A stretch of DNA of 64,000 bases from DASZXJ01 sp035545895 (lineage in GTDB: Bacteria > Planctomycetota > Phycisphaerae > Tepidisphaerales > Tepidisphaeraceae), in NCBI GenBank assembly GCA_035545895.1, contig DASZXJ010000030.1:21719-85718 (forward strand), written 5' to 3'. Shown in pieces: positions 18,131 to 26,769 of this stretch (position 1 is its first letter; the number at the start of each line of letters is the position of its first letter). Position numbers and translations under genes: made by a program. The notes beneath the pieces were generated by a model. That model was not told the origin of the DNA, did no database searches, and saw only the letters and a program-made list of their open reading frames with translations.

Positions 18131-18925
18131 ATGCCGACGACAAACATTGGCGACGCGACATTTTATTATGAAACCCGCGGCCAGGGCATGCCGGTCGTGC
18201 TGCTTCACGGGTTTCCACTCGACAGCCGGGTATGGGAATCGCAACTGGAGGCGCTTTCGGATCGTTATCTGGTCATCGCCCCGGATCTACGCGGATTCGG
18301 CAAGTCGCGAGCAGGAGAATCATTCACCATCGATTCGCTCGCCGATGATGTACATTGGCTGCTCAAAGATTTAGGTACGCTGCCCTGCGCACTGGGCGGG
18401 CTTTCCATGGGCGGATACGTTGCGCTGGCGTACGCGAAAAAATATCCTGAATATCTTCGGGGACTGTTGCTCATCGACACCCGCGCCGAAGCCGATCCGC
18501 CGGCCGGTCGCGAAAATCGAAACAGGATGATTCAAACCGTCCGCCAGCATGGCCCAAAAGCCGTTGCCGACGAGATGTTTCCCAAAATGCTGTGCGATGA
18601 AACGAAACAGCAGCAGCCGCAGGTCGCGCAAATGTTGCGTGACATCATGGAATCGCAAACGGCAGAGGCAATTGAACACGCGCTGGAAGCGCTGCGCGAT
18701 CGGCCCGACCGGGTTCCCGACCTGCCCGCCATCGCGTGCCCGGCGCAGGTGATGGTTGGCGAACATGATGTCATCACCACCCCTGCGATGGCCAAGACAA
18801 TGGACGAAAACATTCCCAATTCGCACCTGGTGACGGTATTGCGTGCCGGCCATATGTCGCCGATGGAACAGCCGGACCAGGTGACTACCGCCATTCGGCG
18901 GTTTTTGGAAGAGCTCACAACCTGA
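18131..18925 (+). CDS. Alpha/beta-hydrolase
   Basis: The 264-residue single-domain hydrolase has the oxyanion loop VVLLHGFPLDSRVWE, nucleophile elbow GGLSMGGYVAL, a likely acidic residue in VGEHDVITTP and the catalytic His in LRAGHMSPMEQPDQV. The lid region is helical. It resembles the broad lactonase/3-oxoadipate-enol-lactonase-like group, but the substrate is not evident. ATG 18131 is preferred over the upstream in-frame codon at 18113 because family members begin at the MPTTNIGDATFYYETRGQG-type strand. No signal peptide is visible. It stands 64 bases before ctpA on the same strand and could be co-transcribed. Confidence 0.85.
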   Translation: MPTTNIGDATFYYETRGQGMPVVLLHGFPLDSRVWESQLEALSDRYLVIAPDLRGFGKSRAGESFTIDSLADDVHWLLKDLGTLPCALGGLSMGGYVALAYAKKYPEYLRGLLLIDTRAEADPPAGRENRNRMIQTVRQHGPKAVADEMFPKMLCDETKQQQPQVAQMLRDIMESQTAEAIEHALEALRDRPDRVPDLPAIACPAQVMVGEHDVITTPAMAKTMDENIPNSHLVTVLRAGHMSPMEQPDQVTTAIRRFLEELTT

Positions 18926-18988
18926 TTCAGCGATCCACCCCGCGCGTGCCATATCCTGTTGTCCCCTTCCTGTGCTATGATTGCGCCT

Positions 18989-20377
18989 ATGAATCGGGAA
19001 AAACTTGCCTGGACGGTCAGTGTCGTTTTGTTGGGCCTGCTTGCTTTTCAGCTTCCAGGCAGCATGGCGCAGCGGGATGATGATTATTCCTTCGTGCGCA
19101 CGTTGGTGGATATCCATCGCCAGGTCGCGGCCAACTACGTCGAACCGGTCGATGAAACCAAGCTTCGCGAATCCGCCATTGAAGGCATGCTCAGCCAGCT
19201 CGATCCATTTTCCGTTTACGTACCGCCTTCCAAGCAGGAGGACTTCGAGCGCATGCTCGAAAACAGCTTCAAAGGCGTGGGGATTCAGCTTAATCAGCGA
19301 GTCGAAGGGGGTCCGGTTGAAGTCGTAACCCCCATCGACGGTTCGCCGGCGTTCAAGGCGGGTGTCATGGCGGGGGATGTCATTCTCAAGGTCAATGGCG
19401 AAAGCATCGATGGCGTGCGACTGCCCGACGTCATTAAGAAAATCACCGGGCCTCTTGGCTCGGAGGTGAAGCTCACCGTTCATCATCTCACGGGCGCTGA
19501 AGCCGAATTGAAAATGACGCGAGAAGAAATCGTGATTCCCGTCATCAAGGGTTTTGAACGAAAGGCAGACAATAATTGGGAATTTTATGTCTCGCACGAC
19601 CCCAAGATTGCCTACATTCGCATCGCTCAATTCACATCCGATACGGCTGACAATCTGCGACAGGCGCTGCTTCCGCTGATCGGCGATGGGATGAAGGGGC
19701 TGATTCTCGACCTGCGATTTAACCCTGGCGGCAGATTGGAAGAGGCGGTGGAACTGATCGATATGTTTGTCTCCAAGGGGGCGACCATCGTCAGCACCAA
19801 GGGGCGGAATCGTCCTGAAACCGCGCGCACCGCTACAGGAACGAATACTTTGCCCCGTTTCCCGATGATTGTGCTGGTGAACGAACACTCCGCTTCAGCC
19901 AGTGAAATCGTGGCGGGAAGTCTGCAGGACAATCATCGCGCTTTGGTGATCGGCGAGCGGACCTACGGCAAGGGCAGCGTGCAGGAAGTCATTCCGCTGG
20001 ACAACAAAGGCGGCGAATTGAAATTAACCGTTGCGTATTACTATCTGCCCAGCGGGCGGCTGGTGCATCGCAAGAAAGATGCGACCGATTGGGGCGTGCA
20101 GCCGCAGATTTCGGTTCCCGTCGATGCGGCCGCCGAGGTCAAGGAATTTGAGCAGATGAATCAGCGGGATCGGTTCCTTCGCCCAACCACGGCGCCGACG
20201 ACTGAAGAATCAGCGCTGGCTTCGCCAACGACCGGCCCGACCACGGCTGCCGCGCAGGCGAGTTCGCTCGATCCGCAGCTTCAGCGGGCGCTGGATACGA
20301 TGGTCGCCACGCTGGTCTTGCAAGGCGGCGGGATTGCGGCGGCTCCCACGACAGCGCCGGCGCAACCGGTTCATTGA
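18989..20377 (+). CDS. ctpA: C-terminal processing peptidase (S41, CtpA/Prc-like)
   Basis: The 462-residue serine protease is exported by an N-terminal signal-anchor (WTVSVVLLGLLAFQLPGS). It has an N-terminal helical segment (YVEPVDETKLRESAIEGML), a PDZ domain at about residues 95-185 (EVVTPIDGSPAFKAGVMAGD), and the S41 catalytic domain with Ser in HSASASEIVAG and Lys in RTYGKGSVQEVIPL. The C-terminal tail is rich in Thr/Pro/Ala and probably disordered. ATG 18989 is favoured; in-frame ATG 18977 would add four residues. tsaD begins 2 bases after its stop, or at an overlapping TTG, so the two are likely translated together. Confidence 0.93.
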   Translation: MNREKLAWTVSVVLLGLLAFQLPGSMAQRDDDYSFVRTLVDIHRQVAANYVEPVDETKLRESAIEGMLSQLDPFSVYVPPSKQEDFERMLENSFKGVGIQLNQRVEGGPVEVVTPIDGSPAFKAGVMAGDVILKVNGESIDGVRLPDVIKKITGPLGSEVKLTVHHLTGAEAELKMTREEIVIPVIKGFERKADNNWEFYVSHDPKIAYIRIAQFTSDTADNLRQALLPLIGDGMKGLILDLRFNPGGRLEEAVELIDMFVSKGATIVSTKGRNRPETARTATGTNTLPRFPMIVLVNEHSASASEIVAGSLQDNHRALVIGERTYGKGSVQEVIPLDNKGGELKLTVAYYYLPSGRLVHRKKDATDWGVQPQISVPVDAAAEVKEFEQMNQRDRFLRPTTAPTTEESALASPTTGPTTAAAQASSLDPQLQRALDTMVATLVLQGGGIAAAPTTAPAQPVH

Positions 20378-20379
20378 AC

Positions 20380-21399
20380 ATGCTCGTTTTGGGAATCGAG
20401 TCGACCTGCGATGAAACCGCCGCCGCCGTCGTGCGCGATGGCACCGAGGTTCTCAGCAATGTCGTCGCTACTCAAACAGAGCTTCACGCGAAATATCGTG
20501 GCGTGGTCCCTGAAATCGCCAGCCGCGCGCACATCGAAAATATTCTGCCGGTGATTACCGAATCGCTGGAAAAATCCGCTTGCGGCTTAGCGCAACTCGA
20601 CGCCATCGCAGTCGCGCATCGTCCAGGATTAATCGGCTCACTCCTCATCGGCGTCACAGCCGCCAAAACACTCGCCTGGTCACTGAACAAACCACTCATC
20701 GGCGTCGATCATGTTCATGCGCATCTATACAGCGTCCTGCTCGACCAAAACGGCATAGGCCCGACACTGCCTGCCCTTGGTCTGGTCGTCAGCGGAGGGC
20801 ACACGGCGATGTACGATGTGCAAAGCTGGACCGATGTTTCGCTGATCGGTTCGACGATTGACGATGCCGCTGGCGAAGCCTACGACAAAGTGGCTGCGAT
20901 TTTGGGGCTTGGTTATCCCGGCGGGCCGATCATCGATCAACTTGCGCAAACAGGCGAGCCTCGTGCGATTCAGTTTCCCCGCTCGATGCTCGGTCGCGAA
21001 TCGCTCGATTTTTCATTCAGCGGCCTGAAGACTGCGGTGCTGTATCATGTGCGCGGAGTTCCCGGCCGTGGCGATCAGCCGGCGCCGATGACCAAGCAGC
21101 ATTTGCATGATGTCGCGGCATCGTTTCAAGCCGCGTGTATCGATACGATCATTGCCAAATTGCGACGCGGAGTTGCCCGCATTGGCGCGAAATCGATCAT
21201 CGTCGGCGGCGGTGTATCCGCCAATCGCGGACTTCGCACGGCTCTTGCCAATTTCGACCTGCCGGTATTTTTTCCAAAAATCCAATATTGCACGGATAAT
21301 GCAGCCATGAGCGCGGGTTTGGCGTATCTGCTGTCGGAGCAGGGCGGGACAAGTTCGCTGGATCTGGATGCGATCACCTATAGTCAGTTCAAGATATGA
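20380..21399 (+). CDS. tsaD: tRNA N6-threonylcarbamoyladenosine transferase TsaD
   Basis: The 339-residue ASKHA-fold enzyme transfers threonylcarbamoyl to A37 of ANN-decoding tRNAs, working with TsaB and TsaE. The N-terminal LVLGIESTCDETAAAVV, the metal site HVHAHL (HxxxH) and LGLVVSGGHTAMY are all present, as are DDAAGEAYDKVA, FSFSGLKTAVL and VGGGVSANRGLR. ATG 20380 is used; TTG 20374, overlapping the ctpA stop, is the alternative. nnrD overlaps its stop by four bases (ATGA), indicating translational coupling. Confidence 0.96.
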   Translation: MLVLGIESTCDETAAAVVRDGTEVLSNVVATQTELHAKYRGVVPEIASRAHIENILPVITESLEKSACGLAQLDAIAVAHRPGLIGSLLIGVTAAKTLAWSLNKPLIGVDHVHAHLYSVLLDQNGIGPTLPALGLVVSGGHTAMYDVQSWTDVSLIGSTIDDAAGEAYDKVAAILGLGYPGGPIIDQLAQTGEPRAIQFPRSMLGRESLDFSFSGLKTAVLYHVRGVPGRGDQPAPMTKQHLHDVAASFQAACIDTIIAKLRRGVARIGAKSIIVGGGVSANRGLRTALANFDLPVFFPKIQYCTDNAAMSAGLAYLLSEQGGTSSLDLDAITYSQFKI

Positions 21400-22250
21400 A
21401 TCGAATCGTTACATTGTCTCCGCTGCCGGATCGACCGCTTGAAGGTCACAAGGGATTGTTCGGCCGAGTGCTGGTGGTTGGGGGAAGCGATTCGATGATC
21501 GGCGCGCCCGTGCTCGCGGGAACAGCAGCCCTTCGGATGGGTGCGGGGCTCGTGCAAATCGCGATGCCGCGCGCGGTGCTCGCGACCGCGATATCGATCA
21601 CGCCGGAACTGATCGGCTTGCCGCTCAGCGCGACCTCGGCTCGCCAGTTACTTACCGCCGCCGAAGCCGCCGACGTTCTCGCCATCGGTCCCGGCATGGG
21701 CACGTCATCCGCTGCCCGATCCCGCTTGATGCAGTTGATTCGTTTGGAAAAGCCCGCTGTGATCGATGCCGATGCGCTCAACCTTCTCGTGGTTCAAAAG
21801 CAGTGGCCCAGGCAATTCAAGCTGGATGCCGTCCTGACCCCGCATCCGGGCGAAATGAAACGCTTGGCCAAATTGTTTGGCCGTGCAAATGTTCCGGCAG
21901 ATGATGACGGCCGAATCGAAATCGCTCTGCTTGCCGCCAAAAAGTTTGGCCAGATCGTCGTTCTCAAGGGCAATCGCACGATCGTCACGGATGGCAAGCA
22001 GGTTTATGTCAATCGCACCGGCGATAGCTCACTGTCCAAAGCCGGCACCGGCGATGTGCTCACCGGAATCATCGCATCGCTGATCGGTCAAAAAATGAAT
22101 CGATTCCAGGCCGCCTGCACCGGCGTGTGGTTGCACGGAAAAGCCGGAGAAATCGCGGGGCAATCGCTTGGCAGGCGAAGCGTGCTGGCTCGCGATGTCA
22201 TTGATTCATTGCCGCGGGCAATTCGTGTCTACGAATCTCAAGCCGGGTAA
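21396..22250 (+). CDS. nnrD: ADP-dependent (S)-NAD(P)H-hydrate dehydratase
   Basis: The 284-residue carbohydrate-kinase-fold (ribokinase-like, YjeF C-terminal domain) enzyme repairs hydrated NAD(P)H. Motifs are GRVLVVGGSDSMIGAPVLAG, AIGPGMGTS, VIDADALNLL, LTPHPGEMKRL and the nucleotide loop SKAGTGDVLTGIIASLIGQ. It lacks the N-terminal epimerase domain found in fused YjeF proteins, so the epimerase must be separate. The start overlaps the tsaD stop. Confidence 0.93.
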   Translation: MNRIVTLSPLPDRPLEGHKGLFGRVLVVGGSDSMIGAPVLAGTAALRMGAGLVQIAMPRAVLATAISITPELIGLPLSATSARQLLTAAEAADVLAIGPGMGTSSAARSRLMQLIRLEKPAVIDADALNLLVVQKQWPRQFKLDAVLTPHPGEMKRLAKLFGRANVPADDDGRIEIALLAAKKFGQIVVLKGNRTIVTDGKQVYVNRTGDSSLSKAGTGDVLTGIIASLIGQKMNRFQAACTGVWLHGKAGEIAGQSLGRRSVLARDVIDSLPRAIRVYESQAG

Positions 22251-22290
22251 ACGGAGATTTCATTTGGTGGGGTCGCGCATTTCATTCTAA

Positions 22291-22313
22291 AGCGCCCCGC
22301 AAGCGGGGCCGCT
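22291..22313. terminator. GC-rich hairpin between convergent genes
   Basis: AGCGCCCCGC-AA-GCGGGGCCGCT forms a strong stem with a two-base loop midway between the nnrD stop (22250) and the convergent coiled-coil gene (22321). AT-rich bases follow on both sides but no long T-run, so it probably serves as a bidirectional terminator or is a REP-like element. Confidence 0.55.
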
Positions 22314-22320
22314 AAACAAG

Positions 22321-23031
22321 TTACACCGGCTTTTGATTCATCAGCATGTAACCGATGACGCACACCGCAGCCAGCGCGGAGATCGAAAGAAAGATCGCCA
22401 CCGCCAGCATGGCTGTGAACCGGGTTCCCTGACGATGCAGGATCTGTTCGAGCTGGTCATCGCGCGAGCTGATGCGGTCGCGCATCTGTTCCAGCACCTG
22501 AGTGCCAGCCGTCGAGTTGCGGGTGACGCTTTGCAGCGCCGATCCCAGATTGCTCAGATTGGAACTGATGGCTTCATCGGTCTGGCGGATGGTTTCGACG
22601 CGCTCGCGAATTTCATCGATTGATTCTCGCTGCGCGCCGTCCGATTGGCTCATCTTTTCGAGAATCTCGCCCAACCGTTCCTGCTGGATATTTTGTTGTT
22701 CGAGCTGCGTATGAATGGCCCGCAACGTTTCGCCATGAATACGACTGCTTTCAGGAATGGCGCGCAAGGCTTCGGGCAGGTGAGCCAGATAGCCGACCAG
22801 TTCATCCTGTTGCTTGGACTGGTTTTCAAGTGTCTGTCGAATGGCGGACATCAGGTCGGTGAGCGTGGTGAACCCATCCTGCAGATGTTCGATGGCTGCA
22901 TCGCGCCGTGCCCAGGGACGAAGAAACGTGCTTCGCGGTTCGATTGCAGTGGAATCGCTCAAGGGCAGATCGCCATTGCTGCGACGAAAGAAGTTGCCGA
23001 TTTTGGAGAAGAACGTTTGTTGATCGCTCAT
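22321..23031 (-). CDS. Membrane-anchored coiled-coil protein of unknown function
   Basis: The 236-residue protein has a long helical, Gln/Glu-rich middle (about 45-195, for example LRAIHTQLEQQNIQQERLGE) predicted to be coiled coil. One membrane helix lies near the C-terminus (MLAVAIFLSISALAAVCVIG), with a four-residue tail after MLMN. The pattern recalls a tail-anchored tether. I recognise no family. Start 23031 is supported by GGAGG six bases upstream; the frame stays open further up through the inverted-repeat region, but that part reads repeat sequence (SLRIGHWDF) and is unlikely to be native. It is divergent from the ABC importer operon. Confidence 0.6.
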   Translation of the reverse strand: MSDQQTFFSKIGNFFRRSNGDLPLSDSTAIEPRSTFLRPWARRDAAIEHLQDGFTTLTDLMSAIRQTLENQSKQQDELVGYLAHLPEALRAIPESSRIHGETLRAIHTQLEQQNIQQERLGEILEKMSQSDGAQRESIDEIRERVETIRQTDEAISSNLSNLGSALQSVTRNSTAGTQVLEQMRDRISSRDDQLEQILHRQGTRFTAMLAVAIFLSISALAAVCVIGYMLMNQKPV

Positions 23032-23125
23032 GATCGCCTCCATGCCCAAGGCCCGCGGCGTGGTTTGACACCTTTGACGCCCAAATCTACCATCCGCGCC
23101 GGAAATTCCAAGCCCGATGAACACG

Positions 23126-23250
23126 AAATCCCAATGACCAATTCTCAATGACCAACAAAGCATCAAACCCTAATGACCAATTGCAGCGTAACGGTTGCTC
23201 CTTGGTCCTTGGTCATTTGTTGGTCATTGGGATTTGGTCCTTGGTCATTT
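23126..23250. repeat. Inverted repeat of tandem AATGACCAA / TTGGTCATT words
   Basis: The left arm has AATGACCAA at 23133, 23147 and 23172. The right arm has TTGGTC(A/C)TT at 23202, 23209, 23220, 23234 and 23241. The longest exact inverted match is 16 bases (23126-23141 with 23220-23235). The spacer has no ORF of its own. The right arm lies inside the coding region of the substrate-binding protein and encodes its signal-peptide core. Confidence 0.85.
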
Positions 23251-24083
23251 GCTGCGGTTGCAACCGGCCTCAAAGCCAAACTGTCTTAGCCAAATTTCCG
23301 ACAGTGGCGTCCCTTGTTCCTGCCGCGACCGATCTGATCGTCGGCATGAGCGCGGCCGATCATCTGGTGGCAGTGAGCAGTTGGGAGACCAACCGACCCG
23401 AAATCCAGCAACTTTCGCGCGTGGGGGATTACCAGACAACCGACTGGGAAAAGCTCGCCGAATTACGGCCCGACATCATGGTCGTTTTCATGAACGCCGA
23501 CCGCCTGCCGCCGGGGCTCACTCAGCGGGCGGATGATCTGCACATCAAGCTGGTGAATCTTCAATCCAGCGGGTTGGAACGGCTGGACGATGTGTTCAAG
23601 ACGAGCCTGCTTCTCGGCGATCTAATCAAGGAGCCTCAGAAGGCAGCCGATCTGTCGCGCAATATCCGCGCGCAGCTTGATGCCGTCGCCAAACGCGTAT
23701 CCAACCAACCAAAAATTCGCACCCTGATTGCTCGCGATGAAGAAGGCTTTGCTCTGATAGCAGGCGATACATTTATCGATGATCTGCTGACCATCGCCGG
23801 TGGAACCAATGTGGCCGGGAATATCGGCAGGCGATACCCCAACGTCGATCGGGAGCAAATTATTGAAATGTCGCCGCAGGTCATTATTCAACTGATCCCC
23901 GATGCGACGCCGCAGGTTATCGAGCGGGCGCGGAAAACATGGGAGCAGCTTCCCGATCTGCCAGCCGTTCAAGATAAGAAGGTTTTCATCCTGACCGACT
24001 GGTATGTGATACAACCTGGTTCACACGTCGGTGATCTGGCGACAAAATTTGCGGATATCCTGCACCCGGCCGCTGCCCCATGA
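23148..24083 (+). CDS. Periplasmic substrate-binding protein of a BtuFCD/FecBCD-type ABC importer
   Basis: The mature part (from about residue 48) is a class III binding protein: VASLVPAATDLIVGMSAADH, then VGDYQTTDWEKLAELRPDI, LIAGDTFIDDLLTIAGGTN and a C-terminal FADILHP. This matches BtuF-like proteins that bind cobalamin, haem or siderophores. As annotated from ATG 23148 it has an unusual leader in which LVLGHLLVIGIWSLVICC is translated from the TTGGTCATT repeat, followed by GCNRP as a possible lipid-attachment site. A start after the repeat would leave no export signal. The gene overlaps the permease gene by four bases (ATGA). Substrate and exact start are uncertain; no cobalamin riboswitch was seen upstream. 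Confidence 0.82.
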   Translation: MTNKASNPNDQLQRNGCSLVLGHLLVIGIWSLVICCGCNRPQSQTVLAKFPTVASLVPAATDLIVGMSAADHLVAVSSWETNRPEIQQLSRVGDYQTTDWEKLAELRPDIMVVFMNADRLPPGLTQRADDLHIKLVNLQSSGLERLDDVFKTSLLLGDLIKEPQKAADLSRNIRAQLDAVAKRVSNQPKIRTLIARDEEGFALIAGDTFIDDLLTIAGGTNVAGNIGRRYPNVDREQIIEMSPQVIIQLIPDATPQVIERARKTWEQLPDLPAVQDKKVFILTDWYVIQPGSHVGDLATKFADILHPAAAP

Positions 24084-25093
24084 AACCGTGGAATTTCAAA
24101 CAGCTTCTCTTCACACTTGGCGCGAGTGTCGCGATCTGGTTGATTCTCGCGACAGCGTGCCTTTTGGTCGGTTCCGGCTCCGGCGGGTTTTGGCCAGTGA
24201 ATCCGGTTATTAGGCAAATTCGGTTTGAGACCGTGCTGATGGCGTCTCTTGTCGGCGCTGCCCTTGCCATGGCAGGTGTTGTCTATCAATCGATTTTGCA
24301 AAACCCTTTGGCTGATCCGTATCTCCTCGGCATTAGCAGCGGCGCGTCGTTGGCAGCCTATCTGTGGAGATTCCCCTTTCTTAGCGCTGCGGTTATTTCT
24401 GCCATTGGCGGGGCGCTTAGTCAGCAGGCATTTACTTTCGCCGGTGCCATCGCGGCAGTGACAATTGTATTTTCACTTACTGGTGTACGCGGACGACTCG
24501 AACCGGTCACGCTTTTGCTCGTCGGCGTGATCGTCAACGCCGTTAATGCATCGATCTATCTCTTGCTCAATGCAATTAACCGCGACCTGCCCGGCTCCGG
24601 CGGGCCCTTGACTTTTCTCGTCGGCGGCATCCCAACGAGTCTCGACCCTGGACAGAAGCAGGCGGCTGCGATCGTCATTGGTGTAAGTTGGCTGATTCTT
24701 TTGTGGCTCAGTGGGCAGTTAAACGTCGCAGTCTTGTCTGAGGGTGAAGCGATGTCTTTGGGTGTGCGAATTCACCGATTGCGATGGATTGCGTTGATCG
24801 TGTCATCGCTGGCCACCGCCTCGGCCGTCGCGATCAGCGGGCCGATCGGGTTTGTCGGGTTGGTGTGCCCGCACCTGGCGAAATTATTCGTCGGCCAGGA
24901 TCATCGAAAATTGTTGCCTGTTTCGACAGCGTTGGGCGCTGGACTGCTCGCCGTCGCCGATGCGGTTTCGCGAAAATTGGCGGGGCAAAGCGCGGTCGGC
25001 ACGCAACTGCCGGTTGGTGTGTTGACGGGTTTGCTCGGCGGACCGTTTTTCCTGATCCTGCTGTTTCAATCCAGACGGAGGGCAGCCGCATGA
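24080..25093 (+). CDS. FecCD/BtuC-family ABC transporter permease
   Basis: The 337-residue inner-membrane protein has about nine to ten hydrophobic helices. The signature ILQNPLADPYLLGISSGASL is characteristic of the FecCD/BtuC family, and GPIGFVGLVCPHLAKLFVG includes the coupling region that contacts the ATPase. It is encoded between the binding protein and the ATPase with four-base overlaps at both junctions, so the three genes form one transport operon for a metal chelate such as cobalamin, haem or a siderophore. There is a single permease gene, so it presumably acts as a homodimer. Confidence 0.93.
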   Translation: MKPWNFKQLLFTLGASVAIWLILATACLLVGSGSGGFWPVNPVIRQIRFETVLMASLVGAALAMAGVVYQSILQNPLADPYLLGISSGASLAAYLWRFPFLSAAVISAIGGALSQQAFTFAGAIAAVTIVFSLTGVRGRLEPVTLLLVGVIVNAVNASIYLLLNAINRDLPGSGGPLTFLVGGIPTSLDPGQKQAAAIVIGVSWLILLWLSGQLNVAVLSEGEAMSLGVRIHRLRWIALIVSSLATASAVAISGPIGFVGLVCPHLAKLFVGQDHRKLLPVSTALGAGLLAVADAVSRKLAGQSAVGTQLPVGVLTGLLGGPFFLILLFQSRRRAAA

Positions 25094-25860
25094 GCTCGCT
25101 TCTCTCCGCCAGCGGTATCGACTTCGCCTACGGCAATCGCCCGGTGCTGCGCCAAGCCGGGCTTGAACTCTCATCCGGCCAGATTGTCGCGCTGCTCGGT
25201 CCCAACGGCAGCGGCAAAACCACTCTCATTCGCGCATTACTCGGTCATCTCCGTGCTTCAGGAACGATTCAATGGGAAGGCCGAGACTTGCGGAAATGGA
25301 ATCGCCGGGAATTTGCCCGGCAAGTGACCTATCTCCCGCAATCCCCGACTTTCGAGCCGCAGGACCGTGTGATCGATGTGCTTCGCCTGGGCCGTGCGCC
25401 GTACTGGCAAATCATGGGCATTGAATCTTCGCACGATGGAGAGGTGATCGATCGAATCGCGGCACTCCTGGGTTTGAATGAGATTCTGAACAGAAGAATG
25501 GACCAGCTTTCCGGCGGACAGCGGCAACGCATATTCCTCGGGCGATGCCTCGTTCAAGAGCCGGTTGCCATGCTTTTGGATGAACCCAGCACCTTTCTCG
25601 ATTTGAAATACCAGGTCGAACTTGGGCAATTGTTGAGGAGATTGACCAGCGAAAGCAAGCTTGCGGTTTTGATGGCATCTCACGATCTGAATTTCGCTGC
25701 AAGCCTTGCCGATCAAATCATGCTGCTCAAAGACGGCGCGGTCGAACGCACCGGCTCCCCCGGCGATGTCTTGCAAGCGGATGTACTGGCCAACGTCTAC
25801 GGCGTGGAAATGGACCGCATCGATCATCAGGGCAAGCCGTTTATTGTGACGCGCATTTAA
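25090..25860 (+). CDS. ABC transporter ATP-binding protein (BtuD/FecE-like)
   Basis: The 256-residue ATPase has Walker A GPNGSGKTTLI, Q-loop TYLPQSPTF, signature LSGGQRQRIFLGRCL, Walker B VAMLLDEPSTFLDL and the switch His in LMASHDLNFAA. ATG 25090 overlaps the permease stop as ATGA, so the much longer in-frame extension upstream is not used. It energises uptake through the preceding FecCD-type permease. The next gene, nuoC, is about 196 bases away. Confidence 0.92.
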   Translation: MSSLLSASGIDFAYGNRPVLRQAGLELSSGQIVALLGPNGSGKTTLIRALLGHLRASGTIQWEGRDLRKWNRREFARQVTYLPQSPTFEPQDRVIDVLRLGRAPYWQIMGIESSHDGEVIDRIAALLGLNEILNRRMDQLSGGQRQRIFLGRCLVQEPVAMLLDEPSTFLDLKYQVELGQLLRRLTSESKLAVLMASHDLNFAASLADQIMLLKDGAVERTGSPGDVLQADVLANVYGVEMDRIDHQGKPFIVTRI

Positions 25861-26013
25861 TCCAGGGCGGCTTTCAGGTGACTGTCCACAACTCCGGCGT
25901 TAGGCTGAGCCGATCAGGTGCTGTTGGAGGGCTCGGGAGTGGTTGGCAGAAAAATACGAAACCGTTCAACAATTCGTGACAGCCATGCGCGTTGGCGATG
26001 AGATATGTGTGCC

Positions 26014-26042
26014 TTGACGCGCAAGTGTGAAAGCGCAACAAT
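26014..26042 (+). promoter_or_regulatory. Possible promoter for nuoC
   Basis: TTGACG and AACAAT are separated by 17 bases, ending 14 bases before ATG 26057, which would give a very short leader. The remainder of the gap 25861-26056 shows nothing recognisable. Confidence 0.3.
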
Positions 26043-26056
26043 CGCGTCGTCAAACA

Positions 26057-26635
26057 ATGAGCAAAACCATCAATCATCGTGCTTTGCAACCGCTGAAATC
26101 GCGGTTCAGTGACATCAAGTTCATGGTCGGGCAGTTTCGCGACATGACGACCGTCGTTGTGCCGCGCGAGCGAATCGCGGACGTCTGCACGTTTCTACGC
26201 GATGATCCGCAGTTGCAATATGAGATGCTCGTCGAGCTTAACGGCGTCGATTATCTGCACTATCCCGGCGCGACCCATCGCTTTGCCGTCAACTATGGCC
26301 TGCTTTCAATTTCGAACAACGACCGATTGTGGTTGAAGGTCTTTTTGGATCCAACGCAAGACACGTCGCCAAAACACGATGTGCGAGACGAAGATGTTCT
26401 CGAAAAAGGAGATCCGGGATTAAAGGTGCCCAGTGTCTGCGGAGTCTGGCCGGGCGCAGAATGGATGGAGCGCGAGGCGTACGACATGTTTGGCTTCATC
26501 TTCACCGGCCATCCCGACCTGCGGCGGCTTTTGACGTGGAACGGATATGGCAGTTATCCGCTGCGCAAGGATTATCCGCTTCGCGGCGTTGGCGAGCGCG
26601 AAGATTACAAGATCGTGACGCGGCAGGGGGCGTAA
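26057..26635 (+). CDS. nuoC: NADH-quinone oxidoreductase subunit C (30-kDa subunit)
   Basis: The 192-residue protein contains the complex I 30-kDa signature WPGAEWMEREAYDMFGFIF and PDLRRLLTWNGYGSYPLRKD. Its N-terminal half holds the strand-helix core (ELNGVDYLHYPGATHRFAVN). It sits at the junction of the hydrophilic arm with the quinone module. No other nuo gene is in the window, so the subunit is encoded apart from its complex or belongs to a shorter complex I-like or hydrogenase assembly elsewhere. The C-terminus ends at EREDYKIVTRQGA without a nuoD fusion. ATG 26057 fits the family better than ATG 26027. Confidence 0.9.
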   Translation: MSKTINHRALQPLKSRFSDIKFMVGQFRDMTTVVVPRERIADVCTFLRDDPQLQYEMLVELNGVDYLHYPGATHRFAVNYGLLSISNNDRLWLKVFLDPTQDTSPKHDVRDEDVLEKGDPGLKVPSVCGVWPGAEWMEREAYDMFGFIFTGHPDLRRLLTWNGYGSYPLRKDYPLRGVGEREDYKIVTRQGA

Positions 26636-26646
26636 GAAGCATCTTC

Positions 26647-26766
26647 ATGCGTTTCGACATAGACGAGGCCATTAACATCCAGAATGTTGGCGGAAAAGCC
26701 AAACCATATCAGGTGCGTCAAGTCTTAAAGCTGGTCGAGCGATATAATCTGCAGATAAAGGAATAA
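26647..26766 (+). CDS. 39-residue protein of unknown function, paired with the hicB remnant
   Basis: A short ORF, MRFDIDEAINIQNVGGKAKP followed by YQVRQVLKLVERYNLQIKE, starts 11 bases after the nuoC stop and ends 3 bases before the hicB-like ATG. I do not recognise the family. It is not HicA, since the HicA double-stranded RNA-binding fold with its GSH motif is absent. The tight spacing and basic, helical C-terminus suggest it belongs with the decayed antitoxin, either as a partner or a truncated relic. Confidence 0.45.
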   Translation: MRFDIDEAINIQNVGGKAKPYQVRQVLKLVERYNLQIKE

Positions 26767-26769
26767 GAT

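Noticed and set aside
18371..19888. A 505-codon minus-strand frame across the hydrolase and ctpA
   Set aside because: It spans two unrelated genes and their gap and has no recognisable motif.
22251..23147. Cobalamin riboswitch ahead of the BtuFCD-type operon
   Set aside because: The B12-box was not found on the plus strand; the region holds the coiled-coil gene and the AATGACCAA repeats instead.
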